Notes under the pieces: generated by a model
Database searches by the model: none
Told to the model about the DNA's origin: nothing
Seen by the model: only the letters and a program-made list of their open reading frames with translations
NCBI GenBank assembly: GCA_905221605.1
Contig: CAJNDS010000017.1
Span: 208,001 to 255,340 of the forward strand
Source: Symbiodinium natans
Lineage: Eukaryota; Sar; Dinophyceae; Suessiales; Symbiodiniaceae
Reading direction: 5' to 3'
Length of the DNA stretch: 47,340 bases
Program-made: the position numbers and the translations under genes
Shown: positions 22,965 through 32,094 of the stretch, piece by piece
How positions within the stretch are numbered: the stretch's first letter is position 1
Layout: every line of letters begins with the position of its first letter

Positions 22965-23890
22965 CGTAGTGCCTCTAAAACCTCAGAGCCTTAACAACCC
23001 CAACGACCCTAGACACCCTTAAGCCCTAAATTTTTTAATGGTGCCGTGATGGTATATACAGTGTGTTGGAACTTTTTTGCACGTTTTGTGCATTCCATAT
23101 CATAATCACTTGGATTATCTGCCTGGAACTGAACATGTGGGCTCACGTGGGTTTTCGGGTGGGTTCAAAACCATGTTCCAAGTGATTGCCTTCTTTTCCA
23201 TATTCCATCTGCAAGCTCGTCGCCATCGGATGTATTCAACGGTGGTTCTCAGCGCGAGTCGCTGCACAGGAGCGGGCGCGGCTGGAGGAGAGGCGCCGCG
23301 AGGTGCGCGGTGCTTGAGTTTGCGTGCGGCCGTGCGGCCGTTGTCTCTATCCGCACGCAGCAGGAAGAGGAGGCACTCCAGGCGGCTCGCGCAGAAGCAG
23401 AGGCAGTTCTGGGAGTCTGGGATGTTCTGGGCACTCTAAGCAGCAAGATGAGCTGCAGTATCCACTGCCGTTTGCAGTACGCAACCATGCAGCTGTGTGA
23501 CGCATTGTGGGTTTCCACGGGTTGGGGCGGCAGAACGCAGGAAAGCACCCGACTAGAGGCGGAAGAGAGGCAAAGACAAGAGGTGCCACAGACGGTGTGT
23601 GCTTCGCTGATTCTGCAGCCTGCAGCACTCGTCAATGCTCCGAAGGAAGAACTGGCTTTGGAGAAGGCTCGCGCGGAGGCTGAGGCGGGAGTTCGTCCAA
23701 GAAAGCATGTCCATAAAGATGCATCGCAACAGGCAGCAGAGGAGACGCGGAGACCGGGGGCGGGCAGTAAATCTTGTCCACCCTGCGGGTGTAGCTAAAT
23801 GGGGCAAATAAGGGCAAATGAGGTCTTCTTGTGCATCCGCACGACTTGCAGGAAGCGGAGGCACTCCAGACTGCCCGCGCAGAAGCAGAG
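19314..23890 (+). CDS. dispersed micro-exons of a coiled-coil protein (upstream segment)
   Basis: Short phase-0 exons bounded by AG|G acceptors and GAG|G(T/C) donors, letters naming the exon types: 19314-19352 (EDAAFEKTRAQAE), 20393-20437 (EEELTLKAVDMTRHE), 20626-20661 A (ERARLEEERRRE), 20723-20761 B (EEEALQAARAEAE), 20945-20986 C (ESARLEAEERQRQE), 21050-21088 D2 (EELALEKARAEAE). A second copy follows: A 23270-23302 (one Glu codon shorter), B 23364-23402, C 23541-23582, D2 23646-23684, then a B-like exon 23852-23890 (EAEALQTARAEAE). All lengths are multiples of three. Donors are GT after A and C, GC after B and D2. The product would be a charged alpha-helical coiled coil. I did not find the first exon or promoter, and whether these join array I in one transcript is not shown. 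The 20.6-21.1 and 23.2-23.7 kb copies are diverged duplicates of each other. Confidence 0.65.
19775..20100. repeat. degenerate tandem repeat, about three units
   Basis: Variants of TTGATTTCA..GGGT, TGTGATA.ACTG and TGGTGCCTTTGTCGTCCTG recur at intervals of roughly 110-130 bp with substantial divergence. The surrounding interval 19360-20390 holds no exon I can support. Confidence 0.5.
21190..23260. repeat. gene-poor spacer with GA microsatellites
   Basis: This stretch separates the two dispersed micro-exon clusters. It holds purine microsatellites at about 22644-22699 and 22908-22966 (GA repeats with AGCG interruptions), a GCATATGGCATATGGCACATG run near 22488 and a CCCTAAA-like tract near 22978-23030. 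No exon is supported. Confidence 0.6.
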
Positions 23891-25135
23891 GCAGTTGTGG
23901 CAGTTCCGGGGGTGTTTTTTCATGAAAAAACATGTAGCTAGCAGCCGGTCTGTCTCATGGGCACACCTCGTTCCAAGCGAGCGATTCACGCAGCAAGGGA
24001 TCCGGATAGAGATTCTCCTTGGGTTGGCTATGTTACGCCTGACCTGAGGACTAAGAATTTGTGAAGTGATTTCTTCTCCCACAGCTGGGGGGAAACCACC
24101 TTTGGCACGGAGTCACCGAAGCCTGGAGGAAGATCAGGAGGAAGCTAGACTCTCAAAATGGCAGAAGCAATAGTGAGTTCTTGATTGACACAATGTTTGA
24201 TGCCTCTTGGAGCGCAACCTTTGTGCCATCCACGTCCATGAGGGCCTCTTCAGAGGGCGTCACATAGCAGCCGACATTGTTGCGACACGTCGCTCCCCCA
24301 CGTCGGCTTTCCGAGAGCCGCGGGCAGCCCCTGGCCCCGCGGGGCATACACCAGTGACAGAATTGAAACTAACACGGGAATGGACAGATACGTGCACTTC
24401 TTCCCGTCAAGGCAGATTTGTTTGGCAAGATGAGGTGAGCCCGCTCAACGTAAAATATGCGAATACGAGTTCTCCTCTGCTAGCTGCTACCCCTCGACAA
24501 GCCAACCCTTTGCAAGACACCTCCACGGCAAGCCATGAAGGATCCCCGAACCGGTCAGAACACGACTCATATTTCAGAGTAGTGTGGGCCGCAGCCAATT
24601 AAAATGTATTTGCAGAGAAGGGCATCAGGCCCAGGGGACCATGGATCTGATCAACCACCTGTAGAACTGCTGAGCTGCACAGCGATGGTTCTAGCATCCT
24701 TGTATTCTACCCAGATCACATCTTCACTTTTTGAGTCGCAGTTATCTACAGACATACCATTTGGGTTGGGACACTTCTTTGGACGAAGCATCGGTGGGGC
24801 ATGTAAGAGCAAACAAGCCTTTGCAGCGTGTGTGGCAGTGTTGCACGAAGCACGTGGAGAGGATGACATCCACACTTCGGAACATTCTCCCGACCACCTG
24901 GTAAAGACTTTGTATTCGACACATCGCGGCATACTCACACAACACGTCATTATTCATTCTCCTCTACATCACACTTTCTCCTTCTGCTACTCGCAGCGCA
25001 TGACAAGACTGTTGGCACTGAAACAAAAAGTGTGTGTGTGGCCCAGTGTATCTGCAGAAGCACTTAAAGTCTTAAAGCAGTATGCTTCGAAACGGGCTTC
25101 AACACGATGCTCTCAACTTGTGTGCTGTCTGGCAG
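23891..25135. other. unassigned spacer with weak ORFs
   Basis: A 131-codon plus frame (24207-24602) and overlapping frames on both strands around 24604-25080 are open, but none has a recognised domain or obvious splice context. They may include diverged exons of the surrounding coiled-coil gene that I cannot identify. Confidence 0.25.
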
Positions 25136-25756
25136 GAAAGGGCGCGACAAGAGGACGAGAGGCGACGCGAGGTGCGAATGCGATATGGCCCCCCTTGTTG
25201 AGTTCGCCCCTGCTTCAGTGCGGGTTTTCAAAAATGTGGCCGTTGTCTGTCGGCCCAGCTTTTAGAGCAGGAAGAAGAGGCACTCCAGGCGGCCCGCGCA
25301 GAAGCGGAGGCAGTCTGTGCAGTTCTGGGACGTTGAGCAGCAAGAGTGACCTGTCATATGACCTGCAAAACGAGACATCCATAACTGGACACACATGCCG
25401 CGTGTCAGCCTGAGAATGCGCGTGTTTTGTTTGCGTGTCAGAGCAGCATGCAGGAGAGCGCCCGAGTGGAGGAGGAAGAGAGGCAAAGACAAGAGGTGCC
25501 ACATACGGGGTGCTTGTCGCGGGCAGCCGGGCAGACCGTTATCTGTTCGGGTGGATCCTTTCAGTAGCCTCTTCCGCAATGCTGTTTTGCAGTGCTGAAC
25601 GCGGCCAGGCAGAAGAGGAGATGCGCAGACAGGAGGCGTGACTGGACCTGCTGCAAGATAACGTGCCAGACGAGAACTGCCAATGCACATCCGCAGAGAG
25701 TTGTGGAGACGTAAATCTCCGGGGTAGGTGGGTGTGCGTTTTCTGTGTACGTGGCC

Positions 25757-25817
<61 letters not shown>

Positions 25818-28800
25818 TGTCTGTCTGTCTGTGTCTGTGTCTGTGTCTGTGTCTGTGTCTGTGTCCGTGTCTGTGTCTGTGTCTGTGTCTGTGTCTGTGT
25901 GTGTGTGGGGTGCGAATGCGATGTGGCCCCCCTTGTTGCGTCTTGTCGTCGCCCCTGCTTCAGTGCGGATTTGTTGCTCAAAAATGTGGCCGTCGTCTGT
26001 CCGCCCAGCTCTTGGAGCAGGAAGAAGAAGCACTCCAGGCGGCCCGCGCAGAAGCGGAGGCTTCTGTGCAGTTCTGGGACGTTGGGTGCACGTTGAGCAG
26101 CAAGAGTGAACGGTCATATGACCTGCAAAACGAGACGTCTGTAACTGCACACAAATGCCGCGTGTCAGCCTGCGAATGCGCGTGTTTTGTCTGCGTGTCA
26201 AAGCAGCATGCAGGAGAGTGCGCGAGTGGAGGAGGAAGAGAGGCAAAGACAAGAGGTGCCGCAGACGGGGTGCTTGTCGGGCAGCCGGGCAGACCGTTCG
26301 GCGGCAGTGTGTTGCAAATGGGTGAAGCCCCGGTCATCTGTTCGGGTGGATCCTTTCAGTAGCCTCTTCTGCAATGCTGGTTTGCAGTGCTGAACGCGGC
26401 CAGGCAGAAGAGGAGATGCGCAGACAGGAGGCGTGACTGCCAATGCACATCCGCAGTGAGTTGTATCTCTGGGGATGGGTGGGTGTGCGTTTTCTGTTTA
26501 CGTGGCCCATGCCCCGTGCACAGGAGAAAGCGGCACTTGAGAAAGCCCAGGCTGAGGAGGAGGAGGCGGGTTGGCAGCTTGTGGTGTAGGCGCTGAGAGT
26601 GGTGCGCTTGGCGAGCTTCAGCACAACGCTCTCAACATGACTCCTGTGCTGTCTGGCAGGAAAGGGCGCGACAAGAGGAAGAGAGGCGACGCGAGGTGCG
26701 AATGCGATGTGGCCCCCCTTGTTGCGTCTTGTCGTCGCCCCTGCTTCAGTGCGGATTTGTTGCTCAAAAATGTGGCCGTCGTCTGTCCGCCCAGCTCTTG
26801 GAGCAGGAAGAAGAAGCACTCCAGGCGGCCCGCGCAGAAGCGGAGGCTTCTGTGCAGTTCTGGGACGTTGGGTGCACGTTGAGCAGCAAGAGTGAACGGT
26901 CATATGACCTGCAAAACGAGACATCTGTAACTGCACACAAATGCCGCATGTCAGCCTGCGAATGCGCGTGTTTTGTCTGCGTGTCAAAGCAGCATGCAGG
27001 AGAGTGCGCGAGTGGAGGAGGAAGAGAGGCAAAGACAAGAGGTGCCGCAGACGGGGTGCTTGTCGGGCAGCCGGGCAGACCGTTCGGCGGCAGTGTGTTG
27101 CAAATGGGTGAAGCCCCGGTCATCTGTTCGGGTGGATCCTTTCAGTAGCCTCTTCTGCAATGCTGGTTTGCAGTGCTGAACGCGGCCAGGCAGAAGAGGA
27201 GATGCGCAGACAGGAGGCGTGACTGCCAATGCACATCCGCAGTGAGTTGTATCTCTGGGGATGGGTGGGTGTGCGTTTTCTGTTTACGTGGCCCATGCCC
27301 CGTACACAGGAGCAAGCGGCACTTGAGAAAGCCCAGGCTGAGGAGGAGGCGGGTTGGCAGCTTGTGGTGTAGGCGCTGAGAGTGGTGCGCTTGGAAACGA
27401 GCTTCAGCACAACGCTCTCAACATGACTCCTGTGCTGTCTGGCAGGAAAGGGCGCGGCAAGAGGAAGAGAGGCGACGCGAGGTGCGAATGCGATGTGGCC
27501 CCCCTTGTTGCGTCTTGTCGTCGCCCCTGCTTCAGTGCGGATTTGTTGCTCAAAAATGTGGCCGTCGTCTGTCCGCCCAGCTCTTGGAGCAGGAAGAAGA
27601 ATCACTCCAGGCGGCCCGCGCAGAAGCGGAGGCTTCTGTGCAGTTCTGGGACGTTGGGTGCACGTTGAGCAGCAAGAGTGAACGGTCATATGACCTGCAA
27701 AACGAGACATCTGTAACTGCACACAAATGCCGCATGTCAGCCTGCGAATGCGCGTGTTTTGTCTGCGTGTCAAAGCAGCATGCAGGAGAGTGCGCGAGTG
27801 GAGGAGGAAGAGAGGCAAAGACAAGAGGTGCCGCAGACGGGGTGCTTGTCGGGCAGCCGGGCAGACAGTGGGCAGACAGCTCGGCGGCAGAATGGGTGAA
27901 GCCCCGGTCATCTGTTCGGGTGGATCCTTTCAGTAGCCTCTTCTGCAATGCTGGTTTGCAGTGCTGAACGCGGCCAGGCAGAAGAGGAGATGCGCAGACA
28001 GGAGGCGTGACTGCCAATGCACATCCGCAGTGAGTTGTATCTCTGGGGATGGGTGGGTGTGCGTTTTCTGTTTACGTGGCCCATGCCCCGTGCACAGGAG
28101 AAAGCGGCACTTGAGAAAGCCCAGGCTGAGGAGGAGGAGGAGGCGGGTTGGCAGCTTGTGGTGTAGGTGCTGAGAGTGGTGCGCTTGGCGAGCTTCAGCA
28201 CAACGCTCTCAACATGACTCCTGTGCTGTCTGGCAGGAAAGGGCGCGACAAGAGGAAGAGAGGCGACGCGAGGTGCGAATGCGATGCGGCCCCCCTTGTT
28301 GCGTCTTGTCGTCGCCCCTGCTTCAGTGCGGATTTGTTGCTCAAAAATGTGGCCGTCGTCTGTCCGCCCAGCTCTTGGAGCAGGAAGAAGAAGCACTCCA
28401 GGCGGCCCGCGCAGAAGCGGAGGCTTCTGTGCAGTTCTGGGACGTTGGGTGCACGTTGAGCAGCAAGAGTGAACGGTCATATGACCTGCAAAACGAGACA
28501 TCTGTAACTGCACACAAATGCCGCGTGTCAGCCTGCGAATGCGCGTGTTTTGTCTGCGTGTCAAAGCAGCATGCAGGAGAGTGCGCGAGTGGAGGAGGAA
28601 GAGAGGCAAAGACAAGAGGTGCCGCAGACGGGGTGCTTGTCGGGCAGCCGGGCAGACCGTTCGGCGGCAGTGTGTTGCAAATGGGTGAAGCCCCGGTCAT
28701 CTGTTCGGGTGGATCCTTTCAGTAGCCTCTTCTGCAATGCTGGTTTGCAGTGCTGAACGCGGCCAGGCAGAAGAGGAGATGCGCAGACAGGAGGCGTGAC

Positions 28801-30046
28801 TGCCAATGCACATCCGCAGTGAGTTGTATCTCTGGGGATGGGTGGGTGTGCGTTTTCTGTTTACGTGGCCCATGCCCCGTACACAGGAGCAAGCGGCACT
28901 TGAGAAAGCCCAGGCTGAGGAGGAGGCGGGTTGGCAGCTTGTGGTGTAGGCGCTGAGAGTGGTGCGCTTGGAAACGAGCTTCAGCACAACGCTCTCAACA
29001 TGACTCCTGTGCTGTCTGGCAGGAAAGGGCGCGACAAGAGGAAGAGAGGCGACGCGAGGTGCGAATGCGATGTGGCCCCCCTTGTTGCGTCTTGTCGTCG
29101 CCCCTGCTTCAGTGCGGATTTGTTGCTCAAAAATGTGGCCGTCGTCTGTCCGCCCAGCTCTTGGAGCAGGAAGAAGAATCACTCCAGGCGGCCCGCGCAG
29201 AAGCGGAGGCTTCTGTGCAGTTCTGGGACGTTGGGTGCACGTTGAGCAGCAAGAGTGAACGGTCATATGACCTGCAAAACGAGACATCTGTAACTGCACA
29301 CAAATGCCGCATGTCAGCCTGCGAATGCGCGTGTTTTGTCTGCGTGTCAAAGCAGCATGCAGGAGAGTGCGCGAGTGGAGGAGGAAGAGAGGCAAAGACA
29401 AGAGGTGCCGCAGACGGGGTGCTTGTCGGGCAGCCGGGCAGACAGTGGGCAGACAGCTCGGCGGCAGAATGGGTGAAGCCCCGGTCATCTGTTCGGGTGG
29501 ATCCTTTCAGTAGCCTCTTCTGCAATGCTGGTTTGCAGTGCTGAACGCGGCCAGGCAGAAGAGGAGATGCGCAGACAGGAGGCGTGACTGCCAATGCACA
29601 TCCGCAGTGAGTTGTATCTCTGGGGATGGGTGGGTGTGCGTTTTCTGTTTACGTGGCCCATGCCCCGTACACAGGAGCAAGCGGCACTTGAGAAAGCCCA
29701 GGCTGAGGAGGAGGCGGGTTGGCAGCTTGTGGTGTAGGCGCTGAGAGTGGTGCGCTTGGAAGCGAGCTTCAGCACAACGCTCTCAACATGACTCCTGTGC
29801 TGTCTGGCAGGAAAGGGCGCGACAAGAGGAAGAGAGGCGACGCGAGGTGCGAATGCGATGTGGCCCCCCTTGTTGCGTCTTGTCGTCGCCCCTGCTTCAG
29901 TGCGGATTTGTTGCTCAAAAATGTGGCCGTCGTCTGTCCGCCCAGCTCTTGGAGCAGGAAGAAGAAGCACTCCAGGCGGCCCGTGCAGAAGCGGAGGCTT
30001 CTGTGCAGTTCTGGGACGTTGGGTGCACGTTGAGCAGCAAGAGTGA
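25136..30046. repeat. tandem array I, units of about 786 bp
   Basis: Equivalent B-exon starts at 26021, 26807, 27593, 28384, 29170 and 29958 give spacings of 786, 786, 791, 786 and 788 bp. Units after 25911 look nearly identical by eye, while the first unit (25136-25700) is more diverged. Two subtypes alternate, seen in GAGAAAGCGG versus GAGCAAGCGG at exon E and in the TCGGCGGCAG region near exon D1, so duplication may have proceeded by two-unit steps. Confidence 0.92.
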
Positions 30047-30242
30047 CCGGTCCGCGTGCAAAACGAGACGTCCATAACTGCATTGATCGAGTCTCGTTTT
30101 GCCGGAGGGAGGGGGCAAGACGAAGATGCGAAGACGATGACAACGAAATAGTTTGCAGGGACCTGAAGCTCAAAGTGCGAAGACGCAAGTTGAAGACAAA
30201 AATGGCCCCGAAGACGAAGTTCCGACGAAGACGGGTGCATGA
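25136..30242 (+). CDS. tandem micro-exon coiled-coil gene, array I with terminal exon
   Basis: Exons, all phase 0: A 25136-25171, B 25271-25309, C 25454-25495, D1 25609-25635; B 26021-26059, C 26214-26255, D1 26404-26430, E 26524-26565; A 26660-26695, B 26807-26845, C 27000-27041, D1 27190-27216, E 27310-27348; A 27446-27481, B 27593-27631, C 27786-27827, D1 27978-28004, E 28098-28142; A 28237-28272, B 28384-28422, C 28577-28618, D1 28767-28793, E 28887-28925; A 29023-29058, B 29170-29208, C 29363-29404, D1 29555-29581, E 29675-29713; A 29811-29846, B 29958-29996; terminal 30159-30242. Peptides: A ERARQEEERRRE, B EEEALQAARAEAE, C ESARVEEEERQRQE, D1 AEEEMRRQE, E EKAALEKAQAEEE. The last exon starts GPEAQSAKTQVEDK, is acidic and ends in TGA. 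Introns are 93-154 nt. D1 may instead begin at TTGCAG 16 nt earlier, which would break phase. Each full unit adds about 61 residues of charged helix. Confidence 0.7.
25762..25912. repeat. (TG)n and (TGTC)n microsatellite inside array I
   Basis: A TG run is followed by TGTC and TGTGTC repeats, then TG again, joined directly to GTGCGAATGCG, the start of the intron after exon A. Compared with other units, the microsatellite stands in place of the interval holding exons E and A. Confidence 0.95.
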
Positions 30243-31670
30243 AAGATTGACCGACAGGATCGTCGGCCCAAACGCTACCAGTGCGCCTGTTCCGGCGGTC
30301 TTTGAGGGCGATTTCGGGTCAGCACTGCTGGCACGTGCTGAACTCAAAGTGTCACCTGTCTGCAAGAACGGAAACTCGGAAACACAAGGTGTCAAGTTTG
30401 TCTGGCCCAAAGTCCCACCAAGCGCTCTTCAAAATTGTTGCGAGGGCAAGAATAACGCACCAAAGATTCAAGAAATATAAGAAATGCCGCACACCTGAAA
30501 GACGTGGGGGCTTCATATGGTTCGGCTGGCTTCATACGTTTCAGGGTTCATGTGCTTACGTCGAAGATGCCCGTGCATTTCAAAAGTCAAGACTGTCCCC
30601 AGCTCAGGACCACCGCCACATTCAACAGGTGTAGGCTTCATGCATCATATAGTCGTCCAGCTTAAGGGCCCTTTTCTTGACCTTGGCTCCCCTCCCCCCC
30701 CCTCCATTTTTACCGACCGTGCTTTTGACCCTGCAACTGACCCAACTCTTGTTCGACTCCACTCCCACCCCTCCCCCTGATTCCCTAAGCCCTAAGCACT
30801 AAACACCAGCTCTTGGTGACTGCATGTGAGAGTGAGCGACGAAGCCCTAAACCCTCAACCGCAGCCGCCATGAAGCGGACTTGCACGAAGCTAGCTTCCT
30901 CAAGAACACCCCGACCCCCTCCCCCCACCGAAGACTTACGTTTAACAACGTGCGAATCCGTTCCAAACCCGTCGTGCATTTTTCAAGCTGCGAAGGCCCC
31001 CCGCCTTGTAGCAGTGCAAGCTTGCCTTGCAAAGAACATCAGCCCATGAAGACTTGCGTTTTAAACGGAGGGGCTGTCCCTGCAAAAACTACACCCACTG
31101 TGTATGGCCTATTTTTTTCAGGACATTTTTCTTTTTGCCTGCATTTTTTTGTTGGTCTCTTGGTTTGCTAGTCGCCCTGGTCTGCTGGTCCTGTGGTTCC
31201 CTGGTCTGCCCCCCCAATCCCCCTTCTTAAGCTGTGCAAGCTTGCTATAAAGCATATGAATCCATTAAAACCCCATCATGCGAGCATTGTGCTTCGCTTG
31301 CTTCATAGCATATGAATCTTTCTAAACAGCCATGGCGCGGGCACTGTGTTCCCTCCCACCATGCCAGAAAGAGGAGCGCAATGTAGACAGATACAAATCC
31401 TTTCCGCACCCTCCAAACCTCCGCTTTTGTACGGATACGTTCAAGCCACGCAAGCTTGCGTTGCAAAGAAGATCGTGCCATGAAGAGGGCTTGTATGAAG
31501 CCTGCTTCGTCAAGAACATCAACCCATGAAGAGGACTTGCGTTCTACCACATAGGAATCCGTTCCCGTCCTGCAACTATTGTGTTTGCAAATGGGGTTGC
31601 CGTGACCCCCACAAAAAGATTGCCAGCAAGTTGCCCGAAAGATTGCAGGGCTGACAGGGAAAGGACCGAG
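30243..31670. repeat. spacer with two diverged copies of a 150-200-bp sequence
   Basis: CATGAAG..GGACTTGCACGAAGC..CTTCCTCAAGAAC-type sequence occurs at about 30868-31065 and again at 31438-31575 in rearranged form, with CAAGCTTGC and CCATGAAGA words shared. A CCCTAAA-like tract lies at 30781-30860. A 145-codon open frame covering 30043-30480 reads through the terminal micro-exon in another frame and is not called. Confidence 0.5.
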
Positions 31671-31679
31671 CCAAGCTTC

Positions 31680-31995
31680 AGGGGCATGTTGGGCTTCAGG
31701 CCCAGGGGACCGCATTTAGGCTCCAGCGCCGAATTTAGGCTTCAAGGCCGTTTCAGGTGTCAGGAACGTGAGGGGGGGGGAAAGGGCAGGGGAAGGGTTG
31801 GGACGAAGGGCTTTGGCACAATTTTGGGCGTCGAATTCAGGCTTCAGAGTTAGGCTTCAGGCCCGGGGGGGGCTGAATTTAGGCTTCAGTGCCGAATTAT
31901 TCGGCTTCAGTGACATTTTGAGTTTCAACCTGTGGACAGCCCGGAATTCGGGCGCCGAGTTCGAGCTTCAGCCGATTTCCGTCTTCAGTAAGCAC
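31680..31995. repeat. irregular TTTAGGCTTCAG repeats
   Basis: GGCTTCAG or GAATTTAGGCTTCA occurs about ten times with irregular spacing, interrupted by G runs at 31771-31780. It ends about 100 bp before array II starts. Confidence 0.65.
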
Positions 31996-32094
31996 GTCCC
32001 GAATTTTTTGGGCTTTGGAGTCGAATTTATAAGCATGACGAGCGGTCCGAAAACGGGACCCACTTCCCCGCATGTCTGCATCACTTCCCCGCAT

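Noticed and set aside
24604-25413. 269-codon plus-strand ORF
   Set aside because: It runs through the micro-exon A and its intron at 25136-25270, has no domain, and the opposite strand is equally open.
25663-30077. Open frames of 100-260 codons repeated in every array unit on both strands
   Set aside because: They cross the inferred introns and ignore the phase-0 micro-exons; copies are nearly identical because the DNA is, so their openness is not independent evidence.
30043-30480. 145-codon ORF after array I as a separate gene
   Set aside because: It overlaps the terminal micro-exon in another frame and begins inside repeat-derived sequence; the phase-0 exon with its own stop fits better.
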